Shown here: positions 1-10,117 of the stretch, in pieces
Numbering within the stretch: position 1 is the first letter of the stretch
Layout: each line of letters begins with the position of its first letter
From: an uncultured Acetatifactor sp.
GTDB lineage: Bacteria; Bacillota; Clostridia; Lachnospirales; Lachnospiraceae
Length of the DNA: 64,000 nucleotides
Direction: 5' to 3'
NCBI GenBank assembly: GCA_910577185.1
Contig: CAJTLR010000002.1
Location: forward strand, 1-64,000
Position numbers and translations under genes: made by a program
Notes under the pieces: model-generated
What the model was told of the DNA's origin: nothing
Databases searched by the model: none
What the model saw: the letters and a program-made list of their open reading frames with translations, nothing else

Positions 1-70
1 GACGGCCGCCCGTTTTTGTTCCTTTTATGCCATATGTTCTTTTGCCGCCAAAATGACTGCGTCGAATTCT

Positions 71-1888
71 TTATTTCACGGTCTTGGCGTTGAGCATTTC
101 CAGAATACCGTCAAAATCCTCGTCTGTCTGGCTCTTCACATCCTGAACATAGCTTTCCCATGCCGCATCATCATCAATGTCCATCTCACCCACGATGAAA
201 TTGTATGCCAGTTCTTTCACACGGGTCTCGCAGGTTCCGCTGTAGCCCAGCTGCGCCTTGGAAGACTGCTCTTCCGCGGACAAATATGCCACGGGCGGTC
301 TGTCATAGGGGGCCACGGAATCGGGACCGCCGTTGACACTGGATTCTACCCAGTATTTTCCTTCATAATATCCCTGGGCCTCACTCCACCAGGGCTCAGG
401 CAGGGATGCCAGCTCCAGCATGGCATTGAAGTCAAGGGGAATGAACGGAATTCCGCTCCGGCAGACGCTGGATGCCATCAGGCCATACTCGGCAGATTTC
501 ACCGCAGGTTTTTCGGCTGTCATAATGTCATCAATGTAAACCTTCCGGTCACCTTCCACCGTGTAAGTCTGGCCTTCCAACCCCCAGTTCATCAGTTCCA
601 CAATCTGATCGGAATACTGATAATCGATCATGGCCACCACATACTCCGGGTGCTCTGTGGCCCCGCTGATGCAGATACCCATATTGGCGCCCAGGGATTT
701 TGCCGCCTGTCTGGAACCCCATTTCCAGGGTGTGCCGTAAGTATCGTTTTTGGGAAGGAACGCAAGGCCCCATTCCATATTCTCGTCTTCCTTTGCATTG
801 TTCCAGCTTGCCACGCTGCCTGCCCACAAAGTGGGACAGATGGCTCCCACACCTGTAACGGCTTTTGTCTGGCCCTGGTTAAAGTCTGCGGTTGCAAATT
901 CGGGATCAATGTATCCGGCCTCATATAAGCCGTTTAAGTACCTGAGCATCTCCCGGAAATTGTCCTCCAGGGGGCCGAACACCCATTCGCTGCCATTGTA
1001 GTACAGGCAGTCCCATGTGTGGAAGATTCCCACAAATCCGCGGTAAAGCGCGTAATCCTTGGTATTGTTGATAATGACATAATCCAGGTCCAGGGAACCG
1101 TCGTCAATGCCTGCCTGGATATTCTCGCACAGGGTGGTAAACTCGTCCATGGTCACCGGAGGCGTCCAGTTCTTCTGGCGCAGCAGGTCAAACCGGTATG
1201 CAAAAGCCGTGAAAGACTGGGCGCCCTGGATATCCAGCGGATTGTAGAAGCCGTCCATGAAATAATACATGGAGCCATCCTCATTTTTGGCAAAATCCTC
1301 CCCGCCATTGGTCATTGCCATGTACTCGGGATAATATACCATATAATCCATATAGTCGGACAGATTCAGCAATGTGCCGTCCTCGCCGTACTCATTCACC
1401 GCCGCCCCCTTTGTGACGGTTGCCACATCAGCCACAGACCCGGAGCCCAGTACCACCAGTTCATTATCGGAATAATCCCGGTCCGCTGTCCTGGTCCAGC
1501 TGATATCCAGCTTACAGCCCAGATAGGCTTCCATTCTCTTCTGCCACTCTTCCTGAATCAGGGTTCCTTCCGAAGACTGCTGATAATCCGTGATGCTCAC
1601 TTCCAGCTTCAGCGTGCCGTCGGGAAGTTCCGGCAGCGAAATCCCATTGCTGGCCGCAGTGGCATTCACGTCATTCTTATCCCCCGTGGGCGTGTTTTCC
1701 CCGCTGCTTCCGGCATTATCCTCCTGGCTGCCGCTTCCGGCGTCATTCTGTTCCTGTCCGCCCTGCTGTGCGTCTCCGTCCGCCGGCGTACTGTTGCCAT
1801 CCTTGTTGCCGCAGCCTGCCAGTAAGCCTGCCGTCATGACGCCGGTCAGCATCAGCGCGGTCAGCTTCGTTGCGCTTTTTCTCTTCAT
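71..1888 (-). CDS. Extracellular solute-binding lipoprotein of a sugar ABC transporter
   Basis: Substrate-binding lipoprotein predicted to capture an oligosaccharide outside the membrane and pass it to the two permeases encoded just upstream. The first 25 residues are a lipoprotein signal (basic MKRKSATK, hydrophobic core, lipobox LLAGC), followed by a Gly/Ser/Asn/Asp-rich linker of about 60 residues and then a large type-1 sugar-binding fold (about 605 aa in total, the length of LplA/YtcQ-type proteins). I start at the sixth in-frame codon because GGAGGAAAGG lies directly before it; the upstream ATG overlaps that site. It is the last gene of a permease-permease-binding protein operon. The substrate cannot be read from sequence; the GH29/GH127 enzymes nearby make a plant or host glycan fragment plausible. 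Confidence 0.9.
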   Translation of the reverse strand: MKRKSATKLTALMLTGVMTAGLLAGCGNKDGNSTPADGDAQQGGQEQNDAGSGSQEDNAGSSGENTPTGDKNDVNATAASNGISLPELPDGTLKLEVSITDYQQSSEGTLIQEEWQKRMEAYLGCKLDISWTRTADRDYSDNELVVLGSGSVADVATVTKGAAVNEYGEDGTLLNLSDYMDYMVYYPEYMAMTNGGEDFAKNEDGSMYYFMDGFYNPLDIQGAQSFTAFAYRFDLLRQKNWTPPVTMDEFTTLCENIQAGIDDGSLDLDYVIINNTKDYALYRGFVGIFHTWDCLYYNGSEWVFGPLEDNFREMLRYLNGLYEAGYIDPEFATADFNQGQTKAVTGVGAICPTLWAGSVASWNNAKEDENMEWGLAFLPKNDTYGTPWKWGSRQAAKSLGANMGICISGATEHPEYVVAMIDYQYSDQIVELMNWGLEGQTYTVEGDRKVYIDDIMTAEKPAVKSAEYGLMASSVCRSGIPFIPLDFNAMLELASLPEPWWSEAQGYYEGKYWVESSVNGGPDSVAPYDRPPVAYLSAEEQSSKAQLGYSGTCETRVKELAYNFIVGEMDIDDDAAWESYVQDVKSQTDEDFDGILEMLNAKTVK

Positions 1889-2007
1889 AATCCTTTCCTC
1901 CATTCATTCCGTTGTTTATTATATTCAGAGGCCCCGGATTCCCTTTCCCCCTCCGGACGGCACCTCATATAACCGCATTACTTTCCAAAACCTGCTACTG
2001 CTTCTCC

Positions 2008-2913
2008 TCAGCCCTTCACGGCCCCCACCTGCATACCCTGGGCAAAATATTTCTGTATGAAGGGATACACCAGCAGAATCGGGCCGATGGTGGCTATAAT
2101 ACATGCATACTGCACATTCAGCGGATTTAAATCGCCGTTACTGATCATCACCTGGGCGTTTGTCATGTTTGCCGTATTCTGGGTGAAGACAATTTTCCGC
2201 AGCAGCATCTGGATGGGCTGTCTGCCCGGCTCCTTGATATAAAGCAGCGCCTCGTAGTAGCTGTTCCAGACACCCACCACCGCCATAAGGCCGAAAGTGG
2301 CATACAGCGCCTTGGCCAGAGGCACATAGATTCTGGTCAGGATGGTAAGCTCCCCTGCCCCGTCAATTCTGGCCGCTTCCCTCAGCTCCGTTGAAATGCC
2401 CTGGTAGAAAGACCGGTACACAAACACATTGTAGGCAGACACCGCATTGGGAAGAATCAGGGCCCACCAGCTGTCATACAGTCCCAGGTTCTGGATCAGC
2501 AGGTAGGTGGGAACCGTACCGCCGCTGAAAAACATGGTGACCAGCAGGAATATGGCCAGGGGCTTGCGAAATACAAACTCACGTATCATCATGGTATACG
2601 CCAGCAGTGATGTGAGCGTCAGGCTGAACACCGCCGTGCCCACCGCGATCACAATGGTATTCCAGTAGGCCCCGAAAATATTCTCGTCCTTCAGCAGCAT
2701 TCTGTATCCCTCAAACATCATTTCCCTGGGATAAAATGTCACCTGCCCCATGGTAATCATTTTATTGCTGGACAGCGAAGTGGCCAGCACATTCAAAAAA
2801 GGATACAGGAAGACAATGGACAAAAGCAGCATGAAAATCACCAGAAACACATCGAATGCCCTGCTTCCTATATGAATTTTATTTTTGTTTCGGCTTTTTT
2901 TCGCAGATATCAT
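2008..2913 (-). CDS. Carbohydrate ABC transporter permease, LplC/YtcP-like
   Basis: Inner-membrane permease of a sugar importer. About 301 residues with six hydrophobic segments and the cytoplasmic EAA loop (EAARIDGAGELTILTRIYVP) that contacts the ATPase. The family is the LplC/YtcP branch of binding-protein-dependent permeases. The start is set at the fifth codon of the longest frame, since the sequence GGAGG that overlaps the first ATG serves as its ribosome binding site. It follows the LplB-like gene by about 35 bases and precedes the binding protein. No ATPase gene is in the operon, so it probably shares an MsmX-type ATPase such as the one near 41-42 kb. Confidence 0.92.
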   Translation of the reverse strand: MISAKKSRNKNKIHIGSRAFDVFLVIFMLLLSIVFLYPFLNVLATSLSSNKMITMGQVTFYPREMMFEGYRMLLKDENIFGAYWNTIVIAVGTAVFSLTLTSLLAYTMMIREFVFRKPLAIFLLVTMFFSGGTVPTYLLIQNLGLYDSWWALILPNAVSAYNVFVYRSFYQGISTELREAARIDGAGELTILTRIYVPLAKALYATFGLMAVVGVWNSYYEALLYIKEPGRQPIQMLLRKIVFTQNTANMTNAQVMISNGDLNPLNVQYACIIATIGPILLVYPFIQKYFAQGMQVGAVKG

Positions 2914-2947
2914 TTTTTCCTCCATTTCTGCACTGTTTTTTGTACAA

Positions 2948-3901
2948 CTACCAAAGACTGTTCTCCGGGTTTATTTTCCGGGTGGTCATATTGGCCCCAA
3001 ACACCAGCGCAAAGCAGATTATGGATACAAACAGGTTCACCGCGGTGGAGTAGGAGAATTTCCCTTCCACAATACCCTTCTGGTATACAAAGGTACCGAT
3101 TACTTCCAGCTCGCTTTTGTTGGTAGCGTTCTGCATCAGCAGAACCTTGGTGTAATCGCTGTTCAGCACATTGCCCACATTCATGATCAGCAGCACCGTG
3201 GTGGTGGGCAGTATGGTGGGCCACACAATATTTTTGATCTTCTGCCATCTGTTGGCCCCGTCAATATTGGCCACGTCATAAAGGGAAGTGTCCAGATTGG
3301 AGAGCGCCGACAGATACAGAATGGAGCCCCAGCCTACGCCCTGCCACACAGCCGAACCTATGTACATCAGCAAAAAGTATTTGCTGCCGTTATTCATGTC
3401 CACCCTGGCCATCCCCAGAAATTCCCTCACATTGTTGAACAGACCCGCCATGGAGCCAAAGCCGTTTAACATGGAACAAACCACCACCACGGATATAAAA
3501 TGTGGAATGTAGGATATGGTCTGTACTGCCCTCTTGTATAGGTTTCCCTTCAGTTCATTCAGAAGGACCGCGAAGATAATGGGTGCCGGAAAGGTAAACA
3601 GCAGTGACAGCGCCCCCACCCTGAAGGTGTTCCAGATGATCTGCTTACAATTCACATTCTTAAAAAAGGTATAAAAATTTTTCAGCAGCGGATCCAGCCA
3701 GTCGCTGCCCCATACACCCTTGGATGCCTTATAATTTTTAAACGCAATCAGAATACCGTACATGGGAAGATATTTGAAAATAATGACCATCACTACCGGT
3801 ACCAGTGCCATGAGGCATAACGTTTTCTGCTGGTACAGCAGTTTCCGGAAACTTTTCTGACTCCCTGCAGGCCCCCCGCCGGCCTTTACTTTTTTCGCCA
3901 T
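2948..3901 (-). CDS. Carbohydrate ABC transporter permease, LplB/YteP-like
   Basis: First gene of the sugar importer operon, encoding a 317-residue permease. A short basic N-terminus (MAKKVKAGGG) leads into the first membrane helix near residues 28-50; a typical EAA loop is visible (VANIDGANRWQKIKNIVWP). The start has an AAGGAG site 7 bases upstream. The gene is divergent from a YesM-like kinase, with about 280 bases between the two starts; this is the usual arrangement when the YesM/YesN pair controls the transporter. A TTGACA hexamer occurs near 3961 on the minus strand, but no good -10 follows at standard spacing, so I do not call the promoter. Confidence 0.92.
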   Translation of the reverse strand: MAKKVKAGGGPAGSQKSFRKLLYQQKTLCLMALVPVVMVIIFKYLPMYGILIAFKNYKASKGVWGSDWLDPLLKNFYTFFKNVNCKQIIWNTFRVGALSLLFTFPAPIIFAVLLNELKGNLYKRAVQTISYIPHFISVVVVCSMLNGFGSMAGLFNNVREFLGMARVDMNNGSKYFLLMYIGSAVWQGVGWGSILYLSALSNLDTSLYDVANIDGANRWQKIKNIVWPTILPTTTVLLIMNVGNVLNSDYTKVLLMQNATNKSELEVIGTFVYQKGIVEGKFSYSTAVNLFVSIICFALVFGANMTTRKINPENSLW

Positions 3902-4182
3902 ATTTTCTCTCCTTTTTCATCAATCCTCGTCCCTGCTGAAACGTTACATTTATTATATTGTCAATAATGCTCTGTTTGAATGGATTAATCACGAAATTTT
4001 TATGTACATTTCACATGTCCCCTGTGGTTTTCCAATGCAATATGTGAATTTCTTATATTTTTCCAAGATTTTTACATGGCAGGCAGAAGATAATTATTGT
4101 AAAATAAAAGCATTCCCGGAAGGGCTTACCGGATCAAACCTGCTTTCCACAAGACGAAAAACACCTGCAAAGGATGCCGCCC

Positions 4183-6099
4183 ATGCATATGAAAACCAAA
4201 AAGAAAACCTTACTGCTGCCTCTTACCAGGCAGTTTGCCATCGTATTAATCCTCTTTACCCTCTGTATGGTTGGAATTACCGCCTTCACCACTTACGCCT
4301 ATGCAGGACTACAGACCTCCTTCTTTCATAACAGCCTGGAATCCTATTCCACCCAAATGGCCAAAAACACAAGCCAGGCCTACGAAAGTTATGAAAACAT
4401 CTGTTACAATACCGCTTACAGCCGTCCTGTCCAGAACTATCTGACAGACGCCGCCTCTTCCGAAAACTACGAGAATTACAAGCAGCTGGAGAGCCAGCTG
4501 AGCAATGCCACCCTGCTGAATTCCTTTATCATTGACATTGCCGTCTTCGGTGCAAACGGCAACTTTGCTTCCCTGAGAAGCCCATCGGAAAATTATGCGG
4601 TCTTTGTCAGCATGCTTTCGGATTCCCGCTTTTCCTACCGCTCCGCAGGCACGGCAGTCATCGACAGCACCCTCTGCCACATTCTCGCCATGCCGGTGTA
4701 CTCCCTTGGTTCATGGGAAAACAAATATCTGGGATTACTGTTTCTGGCTGTGGATACCGGCAGCCTTCTCAGCAATACCCTCAGCGATGACAGCAGCCGG
4801 TATCACCCGGAAATTCTTCTGACAGACAGTGACGGACAGCTTATCTATGGAAACACGCGCCTGTATGATTTTGTCTCCGGTGCGGGGCAGAATGCTGCCC
4901 GGGATCAGATTTTCACGGTAAAGGACGGGACCTCCCCCACTACTTATGCCGTGAGAAGTTATTCCATCTCCTGTATTGACCATACCCTTTATGTCCTGAT
5001 AGATAAGAGCAACATCACCGGACCGGTGGTGCATATCTCCCTGCGGCTTCTTCTTTCCATAAGCGGCCTGCTCCTGTTAATGCTGTTTCTCCTCTTTGCC
5101 CTATACCGTCCCCTGATCCGGTCCCTGAAACAGCTGACCGATTATATGAAAACCATCTCCGCAGGGGACCGGCGCTTTTTTAAAGAAGGCATCCCTTTCA
5201 GCCAGGGACTTCTGGGTTCCAGTGAAATCAATGATATTTCCAATGCCTTCAATGAAATGCTGCTGCGCACCAACCAGCTGAACCATACCATATTTGACAC
5301 CTATACCAGGATGTATGAACTGGAAGTCATAAACCGCAAAACCGAAATTGCCTTTCTGCGCAGCCAGATCAATCCCCATTTCCTGTACAATACCCTGACC
5401 ATGATCTGCGGCATGGCCGCCGAAGGCATGAACGACAAAGTCATCTCCGTCACCGGGGCCCTGTCCCAGATTTTCCGTTACAGCATCAAGGGCAGCGAAA
5501 TGGTGACGCTGGCAGAAGAAATGGAGATTGTCCGTTCTTACCTGATGATCCAGAAAGAACGTTTTGACAACCGCTTCGCCGTGGAGTATGAATTTTCCGA
5601 AGATTCCCATGTGTGCCTGATTCCCAAGATGGTGATCCAGCCCCTTGTGGAAAATGCCATTGTGCACGGACTGGAAAAAAGCCTGCATCCCGGCAGACTG
5701 CTGATCGGGGCCGGCCGTAATCCGGAACACGGCTATCTGGCCATCTGGATTTTTGACACCGGAGTGGGGATGCCTGCCGAAAAGCTGGAAGAACTGCGCA
5801 GGGCAGTGTCCCTTCCCCTGAAACGGGGCAGCATGGATGCCGCCGGCAGCCTCACCGGCACGGAGGACACAGAAAGCCACGACAGCGTGGGCATCCTGAA
5901 TGTAAACAGCCGCATGGTATTATATTACGGGGAAAACTATACCCTGATTATCGACTCTGAAGAAGGTGTGGGAACCAACATACAGCTGCGGGTTCCCTAC
6001 CGGACCCGCAACCAGGAGACTTCCGTCCCGAAACCCTCTGACACATCAGGGAACGAAGCATCAAAGAAAGGAAACTATGTACCAGGCAATTGTAATTGA
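4183..6099 (+). CDS. Sensor histidine kinase, YesM family
   Basis: Membrane sensor kinase predicted to detect a sugar or its binding protein and phosphorylate the adjacent YesN-like regulator. The protein has an N-terminal membrane helix (about residues 10-33), an extracytoplasmic sensor region of about 240 residues, a second helix near 285-310, a HAMP-like segment, then the His_kinase domain with the phospho-acceptor motif QINPHFLYNTL, and a C-terminal GHKL ATPase (N box VENAIVHG, G1 FDTGVGM, G2 SVGILNVNSRM). I place the start at the fourth codon of the longest frame because AAGGA lies at proper spacing before it; the ATG six bases further in is also possible. The regulator gene overlaps its last 23 bases. 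Confidence 0.92.
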   Translation: MHMKTKKKTLLLPLTRQFAIVLILFTLCMVGITAFTTYAYAGLQTSFFHNSLESYSTQMAKNTSQAYESYENICYNTAYSRPVQNYLTDAASSENYENYKQLESQLSNATLLNSFIIDIAVFGANGNFASLRSPSENYAVFVSMLSDSRFSYRSAGTAVIDSTLCHILAMPVYSLGSWENKYLGLLFLAVDTGSLLSNTLSDDSSRYHPEILLTDSDGQLIYGNTRLYDFVSGAGQNAARDQIFTVKDGTSPTTYAVRSYSISCIDHTLYVLIDKSNITGPVVHISLRLLLSISGLLLLMLFLLFALYRPLIRSLKQLTDYMKTISAGDRRFFKEGIPFSQGLLGSSEINDISNAFNEMLLRTNQLNHTIFDTYTRMYELEVINRKTEIAFLRSQINPHFLYNTLTMICGMAAEGMNDKVISVTGALSQIFRYSIKGSEMVTLAEEMEIVRSYLMIQKERFDNRFAVEYEFSEDSHVCLIPKMVIQPLVENAIVHGLEKSLHPGRLLIGAGRNPEHGYLAIWIFDTGVGMPAEKLEELRRAVSLPLKRGSMDAAGSLTGTEDTESHDSVGILNVNSRMVLYYGENYTLIIDSEEGVGTNIQLRVPYRTRNQETSVPKPSDTSGNEASKKGNYVPGNCN

Positions 6100-6904
6100 C
6101 GATGAAAAATGGGTGGTAAAAAGTCTGATTGCCACCATACGGAATCAGGAATATTTTGAAATCGTGGCAGAATTGTACGATGGACTCTCCGGACTGGAAT
6201 ACATCCGGACACATCAGCCGGATCTGGCCTTTGTGGACGTGCGCCTGCCCGGCATGGGAGGCCTGGATATCCTGCAGACCACCCATTCCGAAGGATTAAA
6301 GACATTGTTTATCATGATCAGCGGCCATGCCGAATTTGCCTATGCCCAGAAGGCCATGTTCCACAATGCCATAGGCTACTGCCTCAAGCCCTTTTCGCCC
6401 AGCGAGCTTATGGATTCCATGCAGAAGGCTTATCTGCTGCTGAGGCAGCGCCGGGAAGACGGCGGAACAGGGGCTGCGGAGCAGGACCCGGAAGAGACTG
6501 CAAAGCAATTCCGGCCCAGGCACCTCACTTCCACCCACAAATCCGTCCAGATGATGATCGACTACGCGGAGACACACTACCAGGAAGATATCTCCATACA
6601 GAACCTGGCTGAGCATTGTTCCATCAATGCCAATTATGCCAGCCAGATTTTCCGTCAGGAGATGGGGACTACTTTTATCAGCTATCTCACCTCCCTGCGC
6701 ATGGATTACGCCACATGGCTTTTGACGCACACCTCCCAGACAGTGTTCGCCATCGCCGCCCAGGCAGGATACAGTGACTATTTTTACTTTGCAAAAGTAT
6801 TTAAGAAGGCCATGGGATGCACTCCCACCGCTTTCCGGAAATCTGCCCTGGAAGCGGATGAACCTCCCGGTGATGTTTCCCCCTCTTCCAAATGCCCCCC
6901 CTGA
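6077..6904 (+). CDS. Response regulator, YesN family (receiver plus AraC-type HTH)
   Basis: Cytoplasmic transcription regulator partnered with the overlapping YesM-like kinase. Residues 1-120 form a receiver domain (acidic IDDE at 7-10, phospho-acceptor Asp54 in FVDVRLPG, conserved Lys in CLKPF). Residues about 170-270 are an AraC/XylS double helix-turn-helix (IQNLAEHCSINANYASQIF and FAIAAQAGYSDYFYFAKVFK). The start ATG lies inside the kinase gene, preceded by AAAGGAAAC; longer upstream frames would read through kinase sequence in another frame. Likely targets are the divergent permease operon and the binding protein gene that follows. Confidence 0.92.
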   Translation: MYQAIVIDDEKWVVKSLIATIRNQEYFEIVAELYDGLSGLEYIRTHQPDLAFVDVRLPGMGGLDILQTTHSEGLKTLFIMISGHAEFAYAQKAMFHNAIGYCLKPFSPSELMDSMQKAYLLLRQRREDGGTGAAEQDPEETAKQFRPRHLTSTHKSVQMMIDYAETHYQEDISIQNLAEHCSINANYASQIFRQEMGTTFISYLTSLRMDYATWLLTHTSQTVFAIAAQAGYSDYFYFAKVFKKAMGCTPTAFRKSALEADEPPGDVSPSSKCPP

Positions 6905-6959
6905 CAGGCTGTCCGGCATGGACCGGCTGCTACTATTTTACAGAACGGAGAGTTGTCCC

Positions 6960-8621
6960 ATGATACAAAAATTCATCAGAAAACATTTGCCGACCCAAAA
7001 ACTCATTGTGCTGCTATGCGTCGTCCTCCTGCTTTCCACTCTGGGCACGTCAGGATGCGCCTCCCGTGACGCAAATCAGGAGCCGGACCGCCGTCTCCCC
7101 GGGTCCCTGCAGAATCTGTCCTTTGAAGAGCATCTGGACATCAGTGTGGGATACTGGAACATCGAAGATATGGCAAAGGCCATTCAGCCGGACGGCATGA
7201 CCCAGTATATTGAGGAGCTTTTCAATATCACGCTCCATCCGGTCTCCGTCACCTGGTCCAATTACAAAGAGCGCTACCAGATTTTAAGCGCCACCCACAG
7301 CCTGCCGGACATATTTGCCACCCTGACCCTGTCCTCCACGGACAATAATGATTCTGCCACTTTTACGAATATGATCGAAACCGGCTCCATCCGGGCGCTT
7401 CCGGAAGACATATCTTCCTTTCCCGTCCTCTGCCAGGTTCTGGAATCTACCCCTTTCACCCGGTATACCGACGGAAAATACTATGCCATACCCAGAATCT
7501 CTTTTCTGGATCCGCTCCTGGGCGCCACTGACGCCGCCATGCTCGTACGCCGGGACTGGATGAATGCGCTTGGCTTCGATGATCCCGAAAGCCTGGAAGA
7601 ATTCGCCGAAATGACAGCCGCCTTTGCCAACAGCGATCCCGACGGAAACGGCCTGGACGACACCCTGGGCTACAACGTAAATTCCCTGGCGGCCCTTGGC
7701 AAATGGGTGATTCTGGGAATTGCCCCGGAGTGCAATGTATACTCCTGGGTGGAGGAAAACGGCCGCTTTGTGCCCTCCTGGACCACCGACGCCTTCCGGG
7801 ACGTGGTTTTGGCTTACTCCATGCTTTACGACACCGGCAGTCTGGACCCGCAGTTTTACAGCAAATCTCCCATCAATGTACTGGAAGATTTTGCCTCCGG
7901 CAGACTGGGGGCCCTGGAATATAAATCTTCCCCGCCTTCCCTGGCAGAGCTGAAAGATAAATGGGATGCATTAAATGATCTTCCCTTCGAGGAATGTGTG
8001 GATGTGCTGCCCATCTTTCCGGCGCCGGACGGTGTAAGATACAGTAATTCCAGCAATATATTCTGGTCGGAGTCTTATCTCTCCTCCTCCGTGGACGACA
8101 AAAAGGCGGAGAGGATTCTGGCTCTCCTGGAATTTCTTCTCTCCGAAGAAGGACAGCGCCTGTGTCATTTCGGCCTGGAGGGAACAGACTATACCTTTGA
8201 GGATGGACAATATCAGTGCCTTCTGGATGTGGAAGACGAAAACCTCACCATGGTCCTGGCCGGAAAATATCCTTCCATTTCCCTTTTTTCCGGCATTGCC
8301 ACCTGGGGAGGCGGCTGGAGCGATTTCGAAGTTAATACAATGAACGATCTCAGATATGGAAACTATAATACCTTTCTGGCCCAAAAATCAGCCATATGGT
8401 GCCGGGACAACACCACCCAGGTCACCAGGCCCTACGATTTTCTGCTGTCTCCCAAGGAGGCCACCGACCAGTTCAGCACCTCCCGGGCCATGGATGCCTT
8501 CATCCAGTGCATTATCGGAGGAGGGGACGCCCTGGCCCGGTGGGATCATGCATTGGAAAATATGAGGGCCCGGGGACTGGAGGAATATATTGACCGTCAG
8601 AATCAAATATTCCGGCAATAA
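6960..8621 (+). CDS. Second extracellular solute-binding lipoprotein, orphan of its permeases
   Basis: A second sugar-binding lipoprotein, 553 residues, starting MIQKFIRKHLPTQK with a hydrophobic core and lipobox LGTSGC. The start is supported by GGAGAG upstream; the longer frame begins inside the regulator gene. The mature part resembles type-1 sugar-binding proteins and shows a calcium-loop-like segment (DPDGNGLDDTLGY) that is common in alginate or pectin-oligomer binding proteins. It follows the YesM/YesN pair by about 55 bases and has no permease gene of its own. It may be an alternative ligand binder for the divergent permeases or an accessory ligand sensor for the kinase; both ideas are inference. 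Confidence 0.88.
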   Translation: MIQKFIRKHLPTQKLIVLLCVVLLLSTLGTSGCASRDANQEPDRRLPGSLQNLSFEEHLDISVGYWNIEDMAKAIQPDGMTQYIEELFNITLHPVSVTWSNYKERYQILSATHSLPDIFATLTLSSTDNNDSATFTNMIETGSIRALPEDISSFPVLCQVLESTPFTRYTDGKYYAIPRISFLDPLLGATDAAMLVRRDWMNALGFDDPESLEEFAEMTAAFANSDPDGNGLDDTLGYNVNSLAALGKWVILGIAPECNVYSWVEENGRFVPSWTTDAFRDVVLAYSMLYDTGSLDPQFYSKSPINVLEDFASGRLGALEYKSSPPSLAELKDKWDALNDLPFEECVDVLPIFPAPDGVRYSNSSNIFWSESYLSSSVDDKKAERILALLEFLLSEEGQRLCHFGLEGTDYTFEDGQYQCLLDVEDENLTMVLAGKYPSISLFSGIATWGGGWSDFEVNTMNDLRYGNYNTFLAQKSAIWCRDNTTQVTRPYDFLLSPKEATDQFSTSRAMDAFIQCIIGGGDALARWDHALENMRARGLEEYIDRQNQIFRQ

Positions 8622-8663
8622 CCCCGGGCCGGACGTTTACGCTTTTTCAGGTCTGCAGAAAGC

Positions 8664-10091
8664 TCATGCAATCTTCAGCACGCAGGCATGGTTACAAGGC
8701 CTGTCCGCAGGTGTTTTCACATGGAGGCCCTCCTGGTCCCTGGTATAGGAAAGCGGCTCACTGCTTCCTATCATGGATACGCTGCGGATCTTTTCCAGGC
8801 AGGTGGCTCCTTCCCGCAAAGTGCGGATGTGGAATATACCCTCCCCGGGCCAGCCGAACGTGATGACATAAAGGAACCCTTCCCTGGTGGTAAACCGGAA
8901 GTCACGCGCCGTCAGAATGCCGCTACTCACATCCACCGCCGCCCCCTTCTCAAGCTGTTCTTCTATCTTGTCCACGTCGTAGTCGGCATCCTCCACCGTG
9001 GTGGGGCCTTCCGCAGCCACCGCAAAAGGTCTGCTCTCATAGATAGCCTCTCCGTTCAGGGCAAGCCAGTCCCCGATCTCCTCCAGTGTCCTGACTGCAT
9101 CCGGATGAAAAGAGCCATCCGCATAAGGACCCACATTCAGCAGCAGATTTCCGTTCTTTGCCACAATGTCACAGAGCTGGTGAATGATTCTCTCCGCAGA
9201 CTTATACCTGGGATTTTGCACCATGCACCAGGTGACCTGATCCTCCAGCCTGTCGTCTGACTGCCAGCAAAAATCCCTGGGCGAGGCAAACCGGCCGCAT
9301 TCCAGGTCATACACGCCCATCCCGCCGGGGAAGTCTTCCTGCTTATAGGTGATAACGCCTTCCGTCATCCCTTTGGTGTGATAATAATATTCTGCCATGT
9401 CATATCGGTATTTTTCGGCAATAACGCAGGCACGGCTGTCAAAATATATGGCATCCGGCGCATACTGGTCAATCACTTCCCGGACCTTGTCCAGCCAGTT
9501 CTGGCAAAAGGCATCATCCGGCCAGCGGTGCGGAATATACCTATTGGTCTCCAGCGGCAGGGCCGGTCCATAGTATACTTCATTGGCCGGGTCGTACACA
9601 TCGGCCTCGTTATCCGTGGACATGAACCATCCCCAGAGCCACTGATGATGAAAGGTTGCCAGGGTGCGGATGCCTTCTTTCCGGAATGCCTCCAGGCATT
9701 CGCCCACAACATCCCTGTGCGGTCCGTAGTTCACGCTGTTTACAGGATTCACTTTGCTGTCCCAGAGGGAAAAATTGTCGCAGTGTTCGCTGACCGGGCC
9801 CGCGTACCGGGCCCCGGCCCGTTTTGCCAGTCTCGCCCACTCTGCCGGGTCAAACCCCTCCCCGGTCATGCCGGGATAGAAATCTTTGTAGCCAAAGTCA
9901 TGCAGGCTTCCATAGGTCTCCTCATGATGTTTATTCTGTTCCAGTCCCCTGCAGTACATATTACGGGAATACCACTCATTCTGATATGCGGGCACACTGT
10001 AAGGCCCCCAGTGGAAAAACAGCCCGAATTTGGCATCCCGGAACCATGTGGGAACTTCTTTGTGCACCTTACTCCAGTCAATCTCACTCAT
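8664..10091 (-). CDS. Alpha-L-fucosidase, glycoside hydrolase family 29
   Basis: Predicted to release terminal alpha-L-fucose from oligosaccharides in the cytoplasm: there is no signal peptide. 475 residues with GH29 hallmarks, beginning WFRDAKFGLFFHWGPYSVPA, the HCDNFSLWDS segment, a probable nucleophile Asp in DAIYFDSRA, and NLLLNVGPYADG near residue 320, followed by a C-terminal beta domain. It is the last gene of the six-gene minus-strand glycan operon that starts near 17 kb, and follows the SASA esterase by 26 bases. GH29 includes subfamilies with broad and with linkage-restricted specificity; which one applies is not decidable by eye. Confidence 0.93.
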   Translation of the reverse strand: MSEIDWSKVHKEVPTWFRDAKFGLFFHWGPYSVPAYQNEWYSRNMYCRGLEQNKHHEETYGSLHDFGYKDFYPGMTGEGFDPAEWARLAKRAGARYAGPVSEHCDNFSLWDSKVNPVNSVNYGPHRDVVGECLEAFRKEGIRTLATFHHQWLWGWFMSTDNEADVYDPANEVYYGPALPLETNRYIPHRWPDDAFCQNWLDKVREVIDQYAPDAIYFDSRACVIAEKYRYDMAEYYYHTKGMTEGVITYKQEDFPGGMGVYDLECGRFASPRDFCWQSDDRLEDQVTWCMVQNPRYKSAERIIHQLCDIVAKNGNLLLNVGPYADGSFHPDAVRTLEEIGDWLALNGEAIYESRPFAVAAEGPTTVEDADYDVDKIEEQLEKGAAVDVSSGILTARDFRFTTREGFLYVITFGWPGEGIFHIRTLREGATCLEKIRSVSMIGSSEPLSYTRDQEGLHVKTPADRPCNHACVLKIA

Positions 10092-10117
10092 AAATATCCG
10101 TTTTCTCCTTTCCAGAT

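Noticed and set aside
1019..1825. Long plus-strand open frame inside the binding protein gene
   Set aside because: It lies antisense to a well-supported lipoprotein gene and shows no family features or start signal.
3902..4182. Promoter calls in the divergent permease/kinase gap
   Set aside because: A TTGACA near 3961 and several A/T-rich hexamers exist, but none forms a pair with 16-18 base spacing good enough to call.
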